Shown: positions 33,190-44,540 of the stretch, one piece after another
How positions within the stretch are numbered: position 1 is the first letter of the stretch
How the letters are laid out: every line of letters starts with the position of its first letter
Source of the DNA: Massospora cicadina
Taxonomy: Eukaryota; Entomophthoromycota; Entomophthoromycetes; Entomophthorales; Entomophthoraceae
Direction: 5' to 3'
DNA length: 64,000 bases
Assembly: GCA_022478985.1 (NCBI GenBank)
Contig: JAKSZP010009480.1
Span: 50,987 to 114,986, forward strand
Position numbers and translations under genes: made by a program
The notes under the pieces: model-generated
What the model saw: the letters and a program-made list of their open reading frames with translations, nothing else
What the model was told of the DNA's origin: nothing
Database searches by the model: none

Positions 33190-34100
33190 AAAGCCTTTTA
33201 AAGGAAATATTCTTGAGCATATTTCAAAATGAGCCTCATTGTTAAAAAGGAGTAGGCCAAGAAGCTAACAGCTTATGGACCTTTGATCATGTGAATGACT
33301 TATTTGAAGGGAAGCGTCCCATTTATGGACCACTTTGATTGGGTAAAAGAGTGAGTAGATTGCCATTTGAAAATACCTTAATACTATGCTTGAGAAGAGG
33401 TCTAAACTTGTGTCTCGCTTTTTTGAACATTTCCCTTATTTTTTGTTATTAATAGATATAGGGGACTAAGGCCATGTGTAAACTATAAAAAACTCAATGA
33501 TATAGCAATTAAGGACAAGTATACCTTACCTGATGCTGATCACCTGAACGACCAGTTGTCTAGGGCCATGATTTTTCCAAAGATAACTTGAAGGTTGCAT
33601 TCAACCAAATATGGATAACAGAAGGTGATCATTGAAAACATAATTAATGACACATATTTGAGCTGGTTGTTTATCTGATGATGCATTTTGGACTGTACAA
33701 AGCACCTAGAACATTCCAACAAATGAATATGGTATTTGGTGATTACATGGACCACATCTGGGTGTCCTGTCCTGATGAAGTCCAGTTATACAACAAGACA
33801 CCAGTGAAACTTTTTTAAATTTTAGCTTGTCTCTGAGTAGTTAGATAGGTAAAAGTTTCATATAAAGCTGAAAAAATTGAGAGTTTATGCTATAGGAATT
33901 TTTATTCCTTGGCTATGTTTGGGAAATAACAGTTTTACCATGGCGACTAGTGAATTGGAAGCAGTCATGATATAACTAATGGTTACCTTCCTAGAAGTGG
34001 TTGTTAGTCTTAGGATTAACAAATGATTGCCGTGGTTTTATCAGAATTTTCCATTTTTGCATTGCTTCTGAAACGCGCCTAAGCCTTAAAAACTGTTCAG
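33190..34100 (+). pseudogene. Relic F: reverse transcriptase
   Basis: The plus strand near 33460 reads LRPCVNYKKLNDIAIKDKYT then LPDADHLNDQLSRA, WKVAFNQIWITEGD, FELVVYLMMHFGLYKAPRTF and YMDHIWVS. The active site is YMDH (33744-33755) instead of YxDD. It belongs to the chromovirus-like group by these motifs. The upstream part of F is missing or lies beyond the C array. Confidence 0.75.
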
Positions 34101-34400
34101 TCTGATTGGAACTCGCATGAGAAATATTAATTTCTTTTAGACTCTTTTTTATGCTTCTGTGCTATCTAAACCTGTATATGATAATTTATTTATATCTGAT
34201 ACTGACGCTTCTGGGCTTGTACTTGGATTGGTGCTGGTGAAACAATAGTAGGCTGCATCCCATAGATTACTATAATGAGATTTTTCCTATTAAATAACTA
34301 CTCTGTTTATGACAAGGAGATGCTGGCTATTATTAAGCATCAAAGCACTGGCGCTGGCACCTTTGTGGGGCCATAAACCTGTGAGGATTATAAAAACCAC
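34101..34400 (+). pseudogene. Relic F: RNase H
   Basis: DNLFISDTDASGLVLGLVLV around 34178-34240 keeps the first catalytic Asp. A second stretch toward 34370 is read in another frame. It follows the RT as expected. Confidence 0.65.
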
Positions 34401-34789
34401 AAAAATCTCACAGATTTAATCATCTCTGACAGTTAAACCAGCGGTAAGTTATATAGAGCCTTAACCTATAAGATTATAACTTGGATTTTGGTTTCAGATC
34501 TGTTAGGTTGATATAGTAACTAGTTCCTTGATCCTTTTTTCTGACTTAGATACCTCTATTGTAAAGATTTCTGAGTACAATATTCATGTGTAACAGAAGA
34601 CCAGGGACCCAAAAGCTACTTTAAATTTAGTAATGCTTGTCCTTAAAGATGAGAATTTTACAGTACCAGGATTCTGACGCATTGTTCCAAGAAGTATGTA
34701 ATGACCTAATCCATAACCTGTAAAGAGAATATGAAAAGAAGGGATAATTACTGAAAGTCAAATGACTTTTTATAAATTGAGCATGTTTG
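34401..34789 (+). other. Relic F: RNase H-IN connector, no clear motif
   Basis: Decayed plus-strand sequence; no frame or domain is recognisable. Confidence 0.3.
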
Positions 34790-34977
34790 TTCCAGAAGAT
34801 ACAAAGCGGTTAATGAATACATGATCATCTCCATGTGGGTATATCTGGGCATCTCAGAAGGAATGAGATGCTTCACCTCATTTAATGTACCTTCTGGTAT
34901 CCTGAGCTGATTAATGATGTAGCAAAATGCTTAGTTGGATGTGATATATGTGGACAGACTAAGACTCACAATTGTTG
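34790..34977 (+). pseudogene. Relic F: integrase zinc-binding domain (split by H)
   Basis: One frame reads HDHLHVGISGHLRRNEMLH and, after a stop, FWYPELINDVAKCLVGCDIC followed by GQTKTHN. This is the H-H-C-C integrase N-terminal zinc site with all four ligands visible. The frame is cut at the start of the H LTR (34978). The integrase core of F resumes near 53900 on the far side of H. Confidence 0.78.
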
Positions 34978-36320
34978 TGAGTCCAAATGCGCAGCCTCTC
35001 ATCCTGAACCATGTCCAATATCACTTCAGGCTCAAGATGGACTTTCAGCCTCCGGTGGCTCCTCTTTCTCACCTAAGTGACTTGTCTCATGTGATAGATA
35101 AGCGATAAATTACTTCATTTTAATCATAATTTCTCTTTTTCTTCCTCTATTCTTCTTTTACCTTACTTAAAAATATAAGGGTTTGCAAGAAGTGGTCCAG
35201 TCCAGGTGTCTCCATATGTACCCTTGGGTACATCTCAATCATAGCTCTGTTACTCAAAATTTGAGAAAGCTGTCTAAAATCTGAATTAAAATATTTATAA
35301 AACTAAACGAGTCAAACTAGCAGATTAAGTTCATCAATTCTAGGATGGATCACGGATTCATTACCAGATCATTCATTCTGCCCCTAATAAATTCTATTTA
35401 ATCTTTTAGTAGAACTGATCCAAACGAATATAGCTTCATTGACTTATATTTTATAGTGAATCAGAACAAAGCTGGCTCTACTAATCAAAAAATTTCATAA
35501 ACCTAAAACACAAAATATCAGATTTCTTTGATTATACCCAAAAATTATTAGAATTTAAACCAACCCATAATAATCTTCTCAGATCAACCAATCATTATAT
35601 GTCTTGGGAACACAGGCTCAGTCAAGTGCCTTCCCCCCATTCTTTCTCACCCTCTCTATAAAGTTAACAGTCACACCTTAGGGTATTTGCTATTTTGATT
35701 TCTAGTTTTGAACTCTTTCTTATAAGCTTATTTTACCTTTATCTACTTTCTGTAAAATTTGCTTTCTGCACCATGACATTAATCACTCAAGTCAATCTGA
35801 AACCCACATTACTATACATTAAATGGTACCCATAACCATGGAGTGGATTCTCAGATCCTTTAATCCAGAAACCTACTGCGCAATGACTGAACTTAGATCT
35901 TATGGCCTCATCATTATTGAAAATCCATGACACACACTAGCATGCCTGAGCTGCAATTTTTCCTTATGATCCATTACCAATTCATCTCAATCTGTTAGTG
36001 TATGTTCTTTTACAATTCTTAGTTTATCTCATCCAAACACCAACAACCGCTTAACCTGAAAGAAGTGTTACCTATCCTGCTTCTCTGTCCCATCAATTTC
36101 CCAAGCAAGTCCTGTGGTTTCCCCTATTGCAGCCTTTTGGTTTGATATGAGGGCCTTTAGTATTTCTTTGAACTGTTTTACTTTCTATGAAGGACCTAAA
36201 AATTCCCACCTCAGAGCCACTAGGATGACAGTGCCCCCTAGTATTTTGGGCTCTTTAATAATTACTGTCATACCCAGATTAAAAATCAGTCTCCTTTCAA
36301 TCAGATGACTCCATGACATA
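34978..36320 (+). repeat. 5' LTR of element H
   Basis: About 1343 bp, beginning near TGAGTCCAAATGC and ending GATGACTCCA. It aligns with 50463-51093 and 52125-52817. Shared landmarks are ACCATGTCCAATATCACTT near the start, GGGTTT and CAGATT near the end. The small ORF 36114-36308 is LTR sequence. Confidence 0.7.
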
Positions 36321-36630
36321 GTAAACTGGACAACAACTTTGTCGCTTTCTGCACTCCTCCCTGAATTTAGTGATGTAATTGCTTCATTTGTTACTATGAA
36401 CCCACACTCATCCTTAAATCCATTTTCTTTCTCTCCTGATAGAGAGGAATTAATTTTAGCTCGGAATCTTCTTTATTCATCTTTCAGAAAATCTTATAGA
36501 TGATTTCCAGAAGGTTATGAAGCTCATTCTACTGACTAATGAAAGCTCACTTCAAATTCTGTCCCTGCTCCCAATCCTTTTGCTCTCTCTCTCTCATCGT
36601 TTACTAATTAAGATCAGGCATATACTACTT
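36321..36630 (+). other. Element H leader (no gag recognised)
   Basis: 310 bp of plus-strand sequence with no conserved motif; the frame at 36517-36711 crosses into M4. With 37493-37530 it is all that separates the LTR from the protease. Confidence 0.35.
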
Positions 36631-37492
36631 TGTCATGGTGAACGACATCTTTTTAGGGATAAATTGTTCTATAAGGCTGAGAGGGATGAGTTAAGGGGAC
36701 CAAGTTGGTGAGCATGCTTGACCTGAAGCATACCCTTGGACTAACGTTGGGTAAGGCAGAGTATGCATAAGTTGGTTCTGTGGCTGCATATGCTAGTTGG
36801 ATGAGCGTCTCACCACAGCATTGAAATGCACCAGCTATTCTGAGAATTATAAGGGCATTACATTTGTTTGGATAAGGTGGCTTTGAGTCCCAGTTGGGCT
36901 TACAACATTAGCAAATCCAGCAAATTTCTGCTTTAATAATCATCCAAGTGTAAGTTTACTCGATCTATAGTATGATGTTGGGTGGGAAGTTTTGTTTATT
37001 TATGGATTGGTGCAGTGCCTCATCCAATAAAAAAACCCCTAATTGTTTAACAAGACCAATCTTAATTGTAATTTGACTTGTTTGCAATAAACCCCGTTCA
37101 TTTTTACTAGCATGAGCCTTTGGTTGACCTTTTTGCTGACCTCCTTGAGGAGGTCTTAAAGAACGTAGGTCACTTTATTCTTTAAAAGCTATAACATGAT
37201 CCTATTCCCCCCTTTAGTGGAACCTGGGCCCCTTCAAATTGAGGATCCAAAAAGCTTAGACGCGGATCTTCACTTGTTAATGGACTTCTTGGGATCTAAC
37301 CAAGTCCTCACGTTTTTGGCATATTTGGGAATTTATATAATACTTCGTATCTTTTTCTTTGGTACCTTTTTTACTGGAACCCTTTGCGGTGCTCTGTTTT
37401 CACTGTTGTTAGCGGATTGTTCCCTGGTTGTATGGTTGTGCTTTCCCCACCACCTCTCAGGTAATGAGAAAGCTACAGACAATTTCATTTCA
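36631..37492 (+). repeat. Solo LTR M4
   Basis: 862 bp, TGTCATGG...CATTTCA. It aligns end to end with M2: TGTCATGGTTGG against TGTCATGGTGAA at the start, GTTACAGATACTC against GCTACAGACAATT at the end. The flanks TACTT and TGTTT differ by two transitions. The 113-codon ORF 37196-37537 lies mostly inside it and happens to be in frame with the H protease. Confidence 0.72.
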
Positions 37493-37497
37493 TGTTT

Positions 37498-37825
37498 CAA
37501 AACCTTCTGCACTGGTTCACATGAGGTTACAATATAGTTTTTCTTGGACACAAGGGCAGCAGTCAACTTTATGGATCTTAATGTTGCACAGACTTTAGAT
37601 ATGGACACAGATGTGGCATAGTTATTATTAAGCGCAAATCTGAACCCATGAAATGCCACATTGTGCAGCATCCAGTACCTATATTCATCCATAGCTTTTG
37701 ATTCTGTGACCACTTCTCTGTAGTTCATGGCTTACTATACCCTGTGAGCATAGATGTTAGAGGTGATGTTGCCAGCATGATTAAATTCATTTGACCTTAA
37801 TTCACACTTCTTTAACAATAGCAGG
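37498..37825 (+). pseudogene. Element H protease remnant
   Basis: The plus strand reads FFLDTRAAVNFMDLNVAQTL then DMDTDVA, aligned with A2 (LVDTGATKNFMSVELAQKLE). The active site is DTRA (37547-37558), Gly changed to Arg. The sequence continues to the GCAGG target site of J at 37821-37825 and resumes after J at 47368. Confidence 0.75.
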
Positions 37826-38963
37826 TGTAAAACTTTACTTTTGTGGTTGTTATTGGCAAGCAACTTAGTAACCTTTTTACTGCACAGGTTCAGTTCCCTT
37901 ATGCACTTCATCGCATTGTATAGAATGAATTATTAATTGATAATAGTATGGAGACTATTATCCATAGTTGAGTATGAATTATATTTTGGCCCAATGCTCA
38001 GCCAGTATTCCTGAATGAATACTTGTGAAGTCATTAATGTAGGGATTCGTTCCCTTGCTCTTGTCCACTTGATCTTTAATGAGATACCCCGGTGACAGTC
38101 TCTTCATCCCAACACACAGTCAGCATCTATCCCTGATTGTGACTCCTTCTTCTCTATATCCCCTCTTGGATCTTTACTCTTCTCTCTGAGAGTCTTCCAA
38201 TTATTGCCCTCTGCAATAATATCCTTGAGAAGAACAACACAATTAAAGCTGATGATAGATTAACTATATACTGAATGGATACTATTACCAAACTCATAAA
38301 TAATGGTTTACTAAATGCTGTTTTTTATTATAGTAAATCCTAGGGAATATATATAGTGTGGAAATTGGCTGTCTAATCTCAGTTGACACCTCTTCGATGA
38401 AACGGCAGCCATTGCCATTGAATCACCCATCCTCGTCTCAGCATCAATGGTCTTCCCCATCCTAGCTAGGATTCCATCATTGGACATCCTTGAGACCTCA
38501 AATGGAAAGAGTCTGAAAACGTGTCCCTAACGTTTTCCTCTCAATCCAAGCGAACCAACCATATTTGGCTAGCAACCTGATTAGGTAATGGGACTTATTA
38601 CCCATTATGGCAAGTCACGTACCAACCAATCAATTTGCTAGTTGCATGTGGCATCACTTGCCTCACAACTTGCTATTCATTCCCAATCAGTCAGTGATGA
38701 AGCCTGACCAATCCCAATTGGTACACCTGATTGTTAATCACTATCAGATACCCCTATTTCATCGGCAACTCCCCCTGATGAGATCTTAATTATTCATCTG
38801 GATTGACCCCAGTGGGTACAACCAGGAGAATATTTCAAAATCCCCCAAATGTAGTTACTTCAAAACTTGGGCCAACCAATTTACGATTCACTTGGCCTTA
38901 GGGAACTTTCCCCTAGCAATACCAGGTAATCTAACAGCTGGAATATGGGCAAAAATCCCAACA
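37826..38963 (-). repeat. 3' LTR of element J
   Basis: 1138 bp; plus-strand ends TGTAAAAC...CCCAACA. Long stretches, for example 38391-38640 against 46792-47041, look identical by eye. Confidence 0.92.
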
Positions 38964-38980
38964 CATCCCCCCTCTTGCCT
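38964..38980 (-). other. Polypurine tract of element J
   Basis: Minus strand GGCAAGAGGGGGGATG directly before the LTR start TGTTG. Very similar to the B tract (CTTGAGGGGGCAT). Confidence 0.85.
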
Positions 38981-39559
38981 AGATTTCCAGCAAGAAAAGG
39001 ACTGGGGCATACGAACACCTCTTCAGCACCTGATCAAATACTTCATTGGTTCAAGCAAAGTACACTCAACAATACTCAATGCTGCTTGGGACGACCTTCA
39101 GCATATGGCGTTCTTCCTCTTCCTCCTTGCTACCGCCTTCTCAGAGCGCAGTCCCCACGATCTACTGTTGTGCCAGGCTGATTGATTTACTCATGACAAT
39201 ATTAGTCCTGGGTTCCAGTTCTCCCCCGTCAGGGTATATGACCCACTGTCATATTCAGGATTCTTGGTCTGGAGTCCTTGATTTCCTGATTTTCTCCTCA
39301 TCCTTGACAGGAGACTCTTGCCATCAATGTTCATTTTGCAGCTTAATTAAGAATACTTATTTCTATTAACCCTTGTTATTTCTTTCATACCCTCTTGGCT
39401 CAATTCATTCCTAATTCTTCCCTTGGAGAGCTTATCCCATTAATTTTGAGATTAATTTCTCTAAAATTGGAGCTTAATGGATTGTAGATAGCATAATGTC
39501 AACTTCAATATAAGTCTGACATCCCCCTCTTGTCCAGCTCTTATGTAAAATTCTGAGTC
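38981..39559 (+). other. Element J extra module, left part
   Basis: Part of the ~2 kb between pol and 3' LTR. Plus-strand frames 38892-39185, 38945-39181 and 39046-39369 overlap one another. The stretch LIKYFIGSSKVHSTILNAAW then DDLQHMAFFLFLLATAFSE looks protein-like, but no frame stays open. Function unknown. Confidence 0.4.
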
Positions 39560-40545
39560 ATGATACAAGCAGCTCCTGAATAAATTGTCTGATCCAGACC
39601 TCAGTCTCTTCCAGCAGATGAGTCGGGATGCTTGGTGGAGCCTCTTTTATGGTCCTTCCAGGACTCATACACCTAGTCTGGTGCCAGCGGCTAGTTCTTC
39701 CATTGAATTACCAGAAAACGGTAACTAATCCCTTTGAAATTAGGCTGGCTATTGTTTTGAACAACTCTCAGCTGATTTTCTCTCTGCTGTCAATTCCAGA
39801 GTAGGATTTCAAAACTCTCCTGGATTTGGCTCCTTTTGCTGATGCTCTGACCATCATCATAAATGCTTCAGAGATTATGCTGGTTGCTCTTGACCATTCA
39901 TTTCTTGCTTGGTCAGACTTACTTCCTGAGTTCCTCGTCCTACTTGATCAATATTACAAACACACTATTCTGGTCTTGGAGCTCACAATTGGTAACAGTA
40001 TCCACTTTAAGCTCCCCTATGTTAAACTCTGGGCCCAAGCCACTGAGGCTTTGACTTTAGTGCTAAATCCCTCTGATCTGGATAACACCCTGGATAGGGA
40101 TACTGCAGCTTATGCTCTTTACTTTGCTGGCCAAGTTCTTTGAAGTTGGCTCATGAAGCTTCCAGCCTCACCTGGTTCCACCATTTGTTCAGCTTTAGCT
40201 TCTGAGAAGCCCATAGTTGCCACTTGTAGGATGCAATCCGCTCTTTGCATGGCTATCTCTTCTCCAGAGCTTCCCATTGGTATCTTCCGCTGATGGCGTT
40301 GATAGGGGGCATGATTTGGCAACCCCCATTAAGCATCACTTCTTTGTTGCTGGCCCATATGTCCGGTGTCCTTGATGAAGCCCATCGTCAGGCGCTTAGG
40401 AATAATCTTCCAGCTCAAGTAAAGTATCAGGATTACTCAGGGTTTTTCGCAGATTGCCTCTTCTTATACTGTGCTTTCCTCCCCGCTCTGGGGCTTTGCG
40501 ATTGGCTTCATCTGACATCTCAATTTTCCTTCCCCTAGTTGCTTT
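39560..40545 (+). pseudogene. Coding-like frame antisense to pol in element J
   Basis: Read on the plus strand, opposite to gag-pol, this kilobase gives protein-like text over three frame segments. First LLNKLSDPDLSLFQQM then SRDAWWSLFYG (39562 on). Second DALTIIINASEIMLVAL to DTAAYALYFAGQVL (39826-40143), continuing past one stop to SPELPIGIF near 40278. Third PLMALIGGMIWQPPLSITSL to LCDWLHLTSQFSFP (within 40245-40538). The segments overlap as expected of one ORF with two frameshifts. I recognise no family. Elements B and C lack any such region: their integrase tail lies within 100-200 bp of the LTR. It could be a captured host gene or an accessory ORF; antisense ORFs in this position are known from plant Tat/Retand elements. 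Confidence 0.5.
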
Positions 40546-40990
40546 CTTGCAGGGCTTGGCATCCGCTCAAAAAACATGGTTTTGTGTAGGTCTAGCCCTC
40601 GCTAGCATCTGATCTCATATTGATTTTAATGGGCTGTTCTTTCCTACCGCGATCCATCCTCCCTCCCCCAAGAGGTGACATAGGCGGAATCATCCCCATA
40701 CTGAGGACAATTAATAAACATAAAAATTATAAAATTATATCGGCTTTTTCTCTATGCAGCTTATAAATTTTTTCCAATAACTTATATCTTTTAATTATCT
40801 TTATTCTTCTTTTTCCTATGGTACTTGACCTTGTTTCAGTTCAGCGGTCCATCTTTTTATTTTTTTCCCAAACTGGGTCCTGAGTATCTAAACCTGTCAG
40901 TTTTCTATGGTTCAGATGTCCTTTTTTTGAACTTAACCGTATAGATTGGTTCAGAGGTCCTTTTTTTAGACTTGACCTAATCATCAAGAC
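40546..40990. other. Element J extra module, right part (non-coding)
   Basis: AT-rich, no gene. It contains a second purine run on the minus strand (GGGGGAGGGAGGATGGA, 40653-40669). It also contains three of four imperfect copies of GGTTCANNGGTCC (40838, 40909, 40948; the fourth is at 41005). Confidence 0.45.
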
Positions 40991-42200
40991 ATGACCAGCT
41001 TAATGGTTCATTGGTCCTTTAGAACTCTTTTATTACTTTCATTGATCCATCACTTCATATGATTAGTGTGGACTTGATTCACAACTCTTCCATCCAAGAG
41101 ATTCTTGATGGAGTAAGCAATGGTCGCCGTCTTGGCGATCACTTCAAATGGACCTGACCACAACGCATCTAGTTTGTTTCTTCATCCAAAACCATGCGTA
41201 TTTCAATAGGCAACTCTTTCCCCTATTTGATATTCAGCTAAGGCCGGTTGGCTCATGTCATTCATTGATTTCGCTCATATCCTTTTCTTTAAGGTTTATT
41301 AAATGCTTGTGATTGCATACCAATCAGGATACACATCAGTCAGTTCAGGTATTTCTTGGTACTCATCCCTGACGTAGATTCCACTACCAAATATAAAATT
41401 GGTGGCAACGCGGCCTTCCCCCCATATAACAATTCAAATGGCGTCTTTCCCGTCACCATATGATGACTAATATTGTAGGCAAACGTCACCAACCTCAGGT
41501 GCATTCCCCACGCAGAAGTTCTTCCTGCGACTAGCTTTCTCAGAGTCATGGCCAGCGTTCCATTGACCTGTTCTACCAGTCCGTTCATCTCCAGATGGTA
41601 AAGTACTGACATGACTCCTCAATCCCCATTATCTCATTTAATATTGGGATCACATGAGACGTGAAGTTGGTCCCATTTTGCTAAGCAGGACCTGCGGACA
41701 TCCATGCCAGTATACTACTTGATCCAGGATGAACCTCACGGTACTGGTAGCATCTACTCTTGTTATGGTCTTAATCTCGACCCAACTCATCAGATGGTCA
41801 ATAGCAGCTATAATGTACTTGACTCCCCCTGCACTCATCATCAGCGGTCCCATCAAATCGATGGACACCATGTGCCAGGAAAATCCAGGGAGGACCAGAC
41901 AGTATCCAGTTGTATTCTTATGTGGTTTGTGCAGCTGGCACTCCACGCAACAAGCTACATGATCTGCAACATTGTAGTTGATCAATTCCCACTAATAGTA
42001 CTGGTGAATATGGCCAGTTGTTTTCCTCAGTCCTCCATGCCCAAAAACCTTGTGAGCTGCTTGTACTATCACTGGTCTTTCAGGAAGTTTTGGGAATAAT
42101 AAACGCTTCTCATGGATTGCCTTTAATACTTGTCCATCCATGTTCTTGGTGTTTTCCATCAATTTCTGAAGCACACCTTGGATTTCTCGGGGCTTGTCCT
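40991..42200 (-). pseudogene. Element J integrase
   Basis: On the minus strand, the zinc domain (42174-41900) reads VQAAHKVFGHGGLRKTTGHI and HVACCVECQLHKPHKNTTG. The core has WHMVSIDLMGPLMMSAGGVK (first Asp) and YIIAAIDHLMSWVE. The second catalytic position reads LLSKMGPTS, so Asp is lost. Then come YHLEMNGLVEQVNGTLAMTL, with the Glu kept, and FAYNISHHMVTGKTPFELLY. The C-terminal module near 41170-41050 reads KLDALWSGPFEVI and LLDGRVVNQVHTNHMK. At least two frame changes. Confidence 0.85.
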
Positions 42201-42819
42201 TAATTTTCCATTGACCATTCTCTGGAATAGCTCATCCACCTACGGGTATACCAACTGGACCATTGGTAAGTGCGATAAGCCATCTGTGTTCTGGTGAGAA
42301 GCCCCCGCTTGGTGGACAATCTCATAATCATAAGCCTGGAGCTTAAGTGCACATTGGGCCAGTCATCCTTCTGGCTCTCTCAAATTGTGCAGCCAATGCA
42401 ATGAAGAGTGATCCGTTACTACCTAAAGTGCATTCCATGGATGCAAACCTGAAACTGCTTGCATGCTTAAATGACCACAAGGCATTCATGCTCATTCACA
42501 GTGTAGTTTCTCTCAGCAGCTGAGAATGTCCGGCTCACATATGCCACTGGATGCTCGTCCCCAAGTTTGTCTACTTGGCTCAGTACAGCGCCAATTGCAA
42601 TCAACGAAGCATCAATTTTAATAATCAACTTCTGATTGAAATTCAGATATTTCAGAATTGGCAATCTATCAAATACCGGCATAGCTTATTAAAGGATTCC
42701 TTGGCCTCTTCATTCCATAAAAATCCTTATTTTGGATCCTTCAATAAATGGATTAGTGGCTTGGCTATTTGGGAAAAGTCACAAATAAAATTTCTATAGT
42801 ATCTGACCATCCCAAGGAA
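42201..42819 (-). pseudogene. Element J RNase H
   Basis: The minus ORF 42467-42682 reads FNQKLIIKIDASLIAIGAVL, then HPVAYVSRTFSAAERNYTVN and EHECLVVI. The first catalytic Asp (IDAS) and the Glu (EHE) are intact. The remaining strands lie toward 42300 in another frame. Confidence 0.82.
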
Positions 42820-43520
42820 CACTTGGATGTCTCAGACACTCTTCAGTACAGCCATACATTCTATAGCTGCTATCTTCTGGGTTAGTGGCCGCAATCCACT
42901 TAAGTTGATTATGAATCCCAGGTATTTCAACTCTTTCTTAAAGAAGTGGCACTTCCTTGGCTTTATCTTCAGGTTAGCCACAGACAGTCACTTAAATAAT
43001 TCTTCCAAGTGGTGTAGGTGATCATTAAACGTCCTACTGAACACGTTTATATTGTCCAGATATACCAGGATGCACAACAACTTCAAGTCTATCAATATTG
43101 CATCCATGGCCCTCTGAAACGTTGCAGGAGCATTGCATAGACCCTGGGGCATCCTCGTCAGTTGGTATAGCCCCTGCGCGGTAATAAGTACGCATTTTTC
43201 CTGGTTTTCCTCTGGAAAGTCAATCTGCCAATATCCCAAGGTCAGATCCATCACGGAGAAATACTTCACTTCTCCTAGATGTTCTAGCACATCGTCAATC
43301 TTTAGTAGGGGATAATAATCCTTCTTTGTAATTTTATTCAGCCTTTGGTAGTCAATCACCACTTAGTTGGATCCATCCTTCTTTTTCACAATCAGAATCA
43401 GACTCTCCCAGGGACTTGATGATGGAACTAGAATCCCATGCTTCACTAATTTGCTGATTTCATCCTCCACTACCACTTCAGTGGCTTTTGATCATCAGAT
43501 TGGTCTCATCTCCATTGGTA
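42820..43520 (-). pseudogene. Element J reverse transcriptase
   Basis: The minus ORF 42988-43362 (124 codons) covers MVIDYQRLNKITKKDYYPLL, VKYFSVMDLTLGYWQIDF, QGLYQLTRMPQGLCNAPATF and CILVYLDNINVFS. The active site is YLDN (43051-43062); the family form is YxDD. The fingers upstream (43500-43370) are in another frame around a stop. This is the longest RT frame in the window after A2. Confidence 0.88.
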
Positions 43521-44074
43521 AATTTTCCCCAGTGTCAACCCTGTGGATCACGTCTCATGCACATCCCAAATCGTGGTCATCCTGAGCGAACACTTCCCAA
43601 TACTTTTCAAACAGTTTAAGCACCTCCTCTTGCTGGCCTTCCAACATATCAGCAAGCTTCTCTCAATCAACCAACAGGTTGATATTTTCAGTTTCCCCAG
43701 CCAGTAGTCCCATTTCATTGAGAGACCTAAAATTGTGGAATCTTCTCAATTTGGCCATCGGGATCAGATGAACAAATGTGATGATCTGATTCCTCTAGAT
43801 CTTCATCGGTTTTTCACTCAAATTTACAAGAAGAACTCGAATTTCTCCATGGCCTGGCATTATTATCCCAGGAGCCACCCATGGCTCCACTATGGACTTC
43901 TTTCAGGGGCTTCTAACCTCCCCATACAACAGCTCAGGAATCTCCAATGTCAACCCCATGTCAACTATCATCTGCAATCCTGGCGGTATGGTCCTCTCAT
44001 TCTTGATACTCAGTGGAATTCCCCGGTTCTCTAGGATTTCTGCCAGCATTTCGCGTCACTTTCTACCAATTAAT
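43521..44074 (-). other. Element J, PR-RT linker
   Basis: Decayed minus-strand linker with no recognised motif. The + ORFs 43735-44034 and 43892-44176 lie opposite and are shadows. Confidence 0.4.
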
Positions 44075-44540
44075 TCAAATTCGAATTGGGATAATGCCAT
44101 CATTGTATATTATATTGATGAAGTTGTTTCTCTGATTCAGTGGAGCTTCACCATCCTTTTGATATACCAACTGTAACGTCTGAGCCAAGATGATCAACGT
44201 ATTATCCTCAAAGTTACATTTAACTCCATATTTCTGTAGAAACTCCGTTCCAAATAGAATGTCATAGTTTTGGTTTGCCAAAACTATTGCTGGTGCAGAT
44301 ACCACCAATGATTTGAATCATAGTGGCAGCGCACTATACGCTCCACAGGAAATGGTGGTGTTCGGCCCAGCTGTCCCAAATTCTTTCTTATGTTCCAAAT
44401 CTGGAGAGATCTTCATCCTCTTTACCAGCTTGGTTGAGATAGTATTGATGGGCGCTCCACAGTCGACAATTGCTTTACCCTCACTTGTTCACTTGTATGT
44501 CTATATACATACACTCAGAGTATTGTAATATAGTGTTTAC
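44075..44540 (-). pseudogene. Element J protease
   Basis: The minus strand from about 44475 reads GKAIVDCGAPINTISTKLVK, then TAGPNTTISCGAYSALPL. After one stop comes VVSAPAIVLANQNYDILFGT and VKCNFEDNTLIIL (ORF 44075-44308). The active site is D-C-G-A (44453-44464) rather than D-T/S-G-A. ILFGTEFL matches the conserved second-half strand of retropepsins (ILGxDFL). Confidence 0.8.

Noticed and set aside
37196..37537. 113-codon ORF in frame with the H protease, at first read as a membrane protein fused to PR
   Set aside because: It lies mostly inside solo LTR M4, whose ends and other copies are clear. The common frame is accidental.
40119..40322. Minus-strand 67-codon ORF in the J extra module
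   Set aside because: It overlaps the longer and more protein-like plus-strand frame and cannot be extended.
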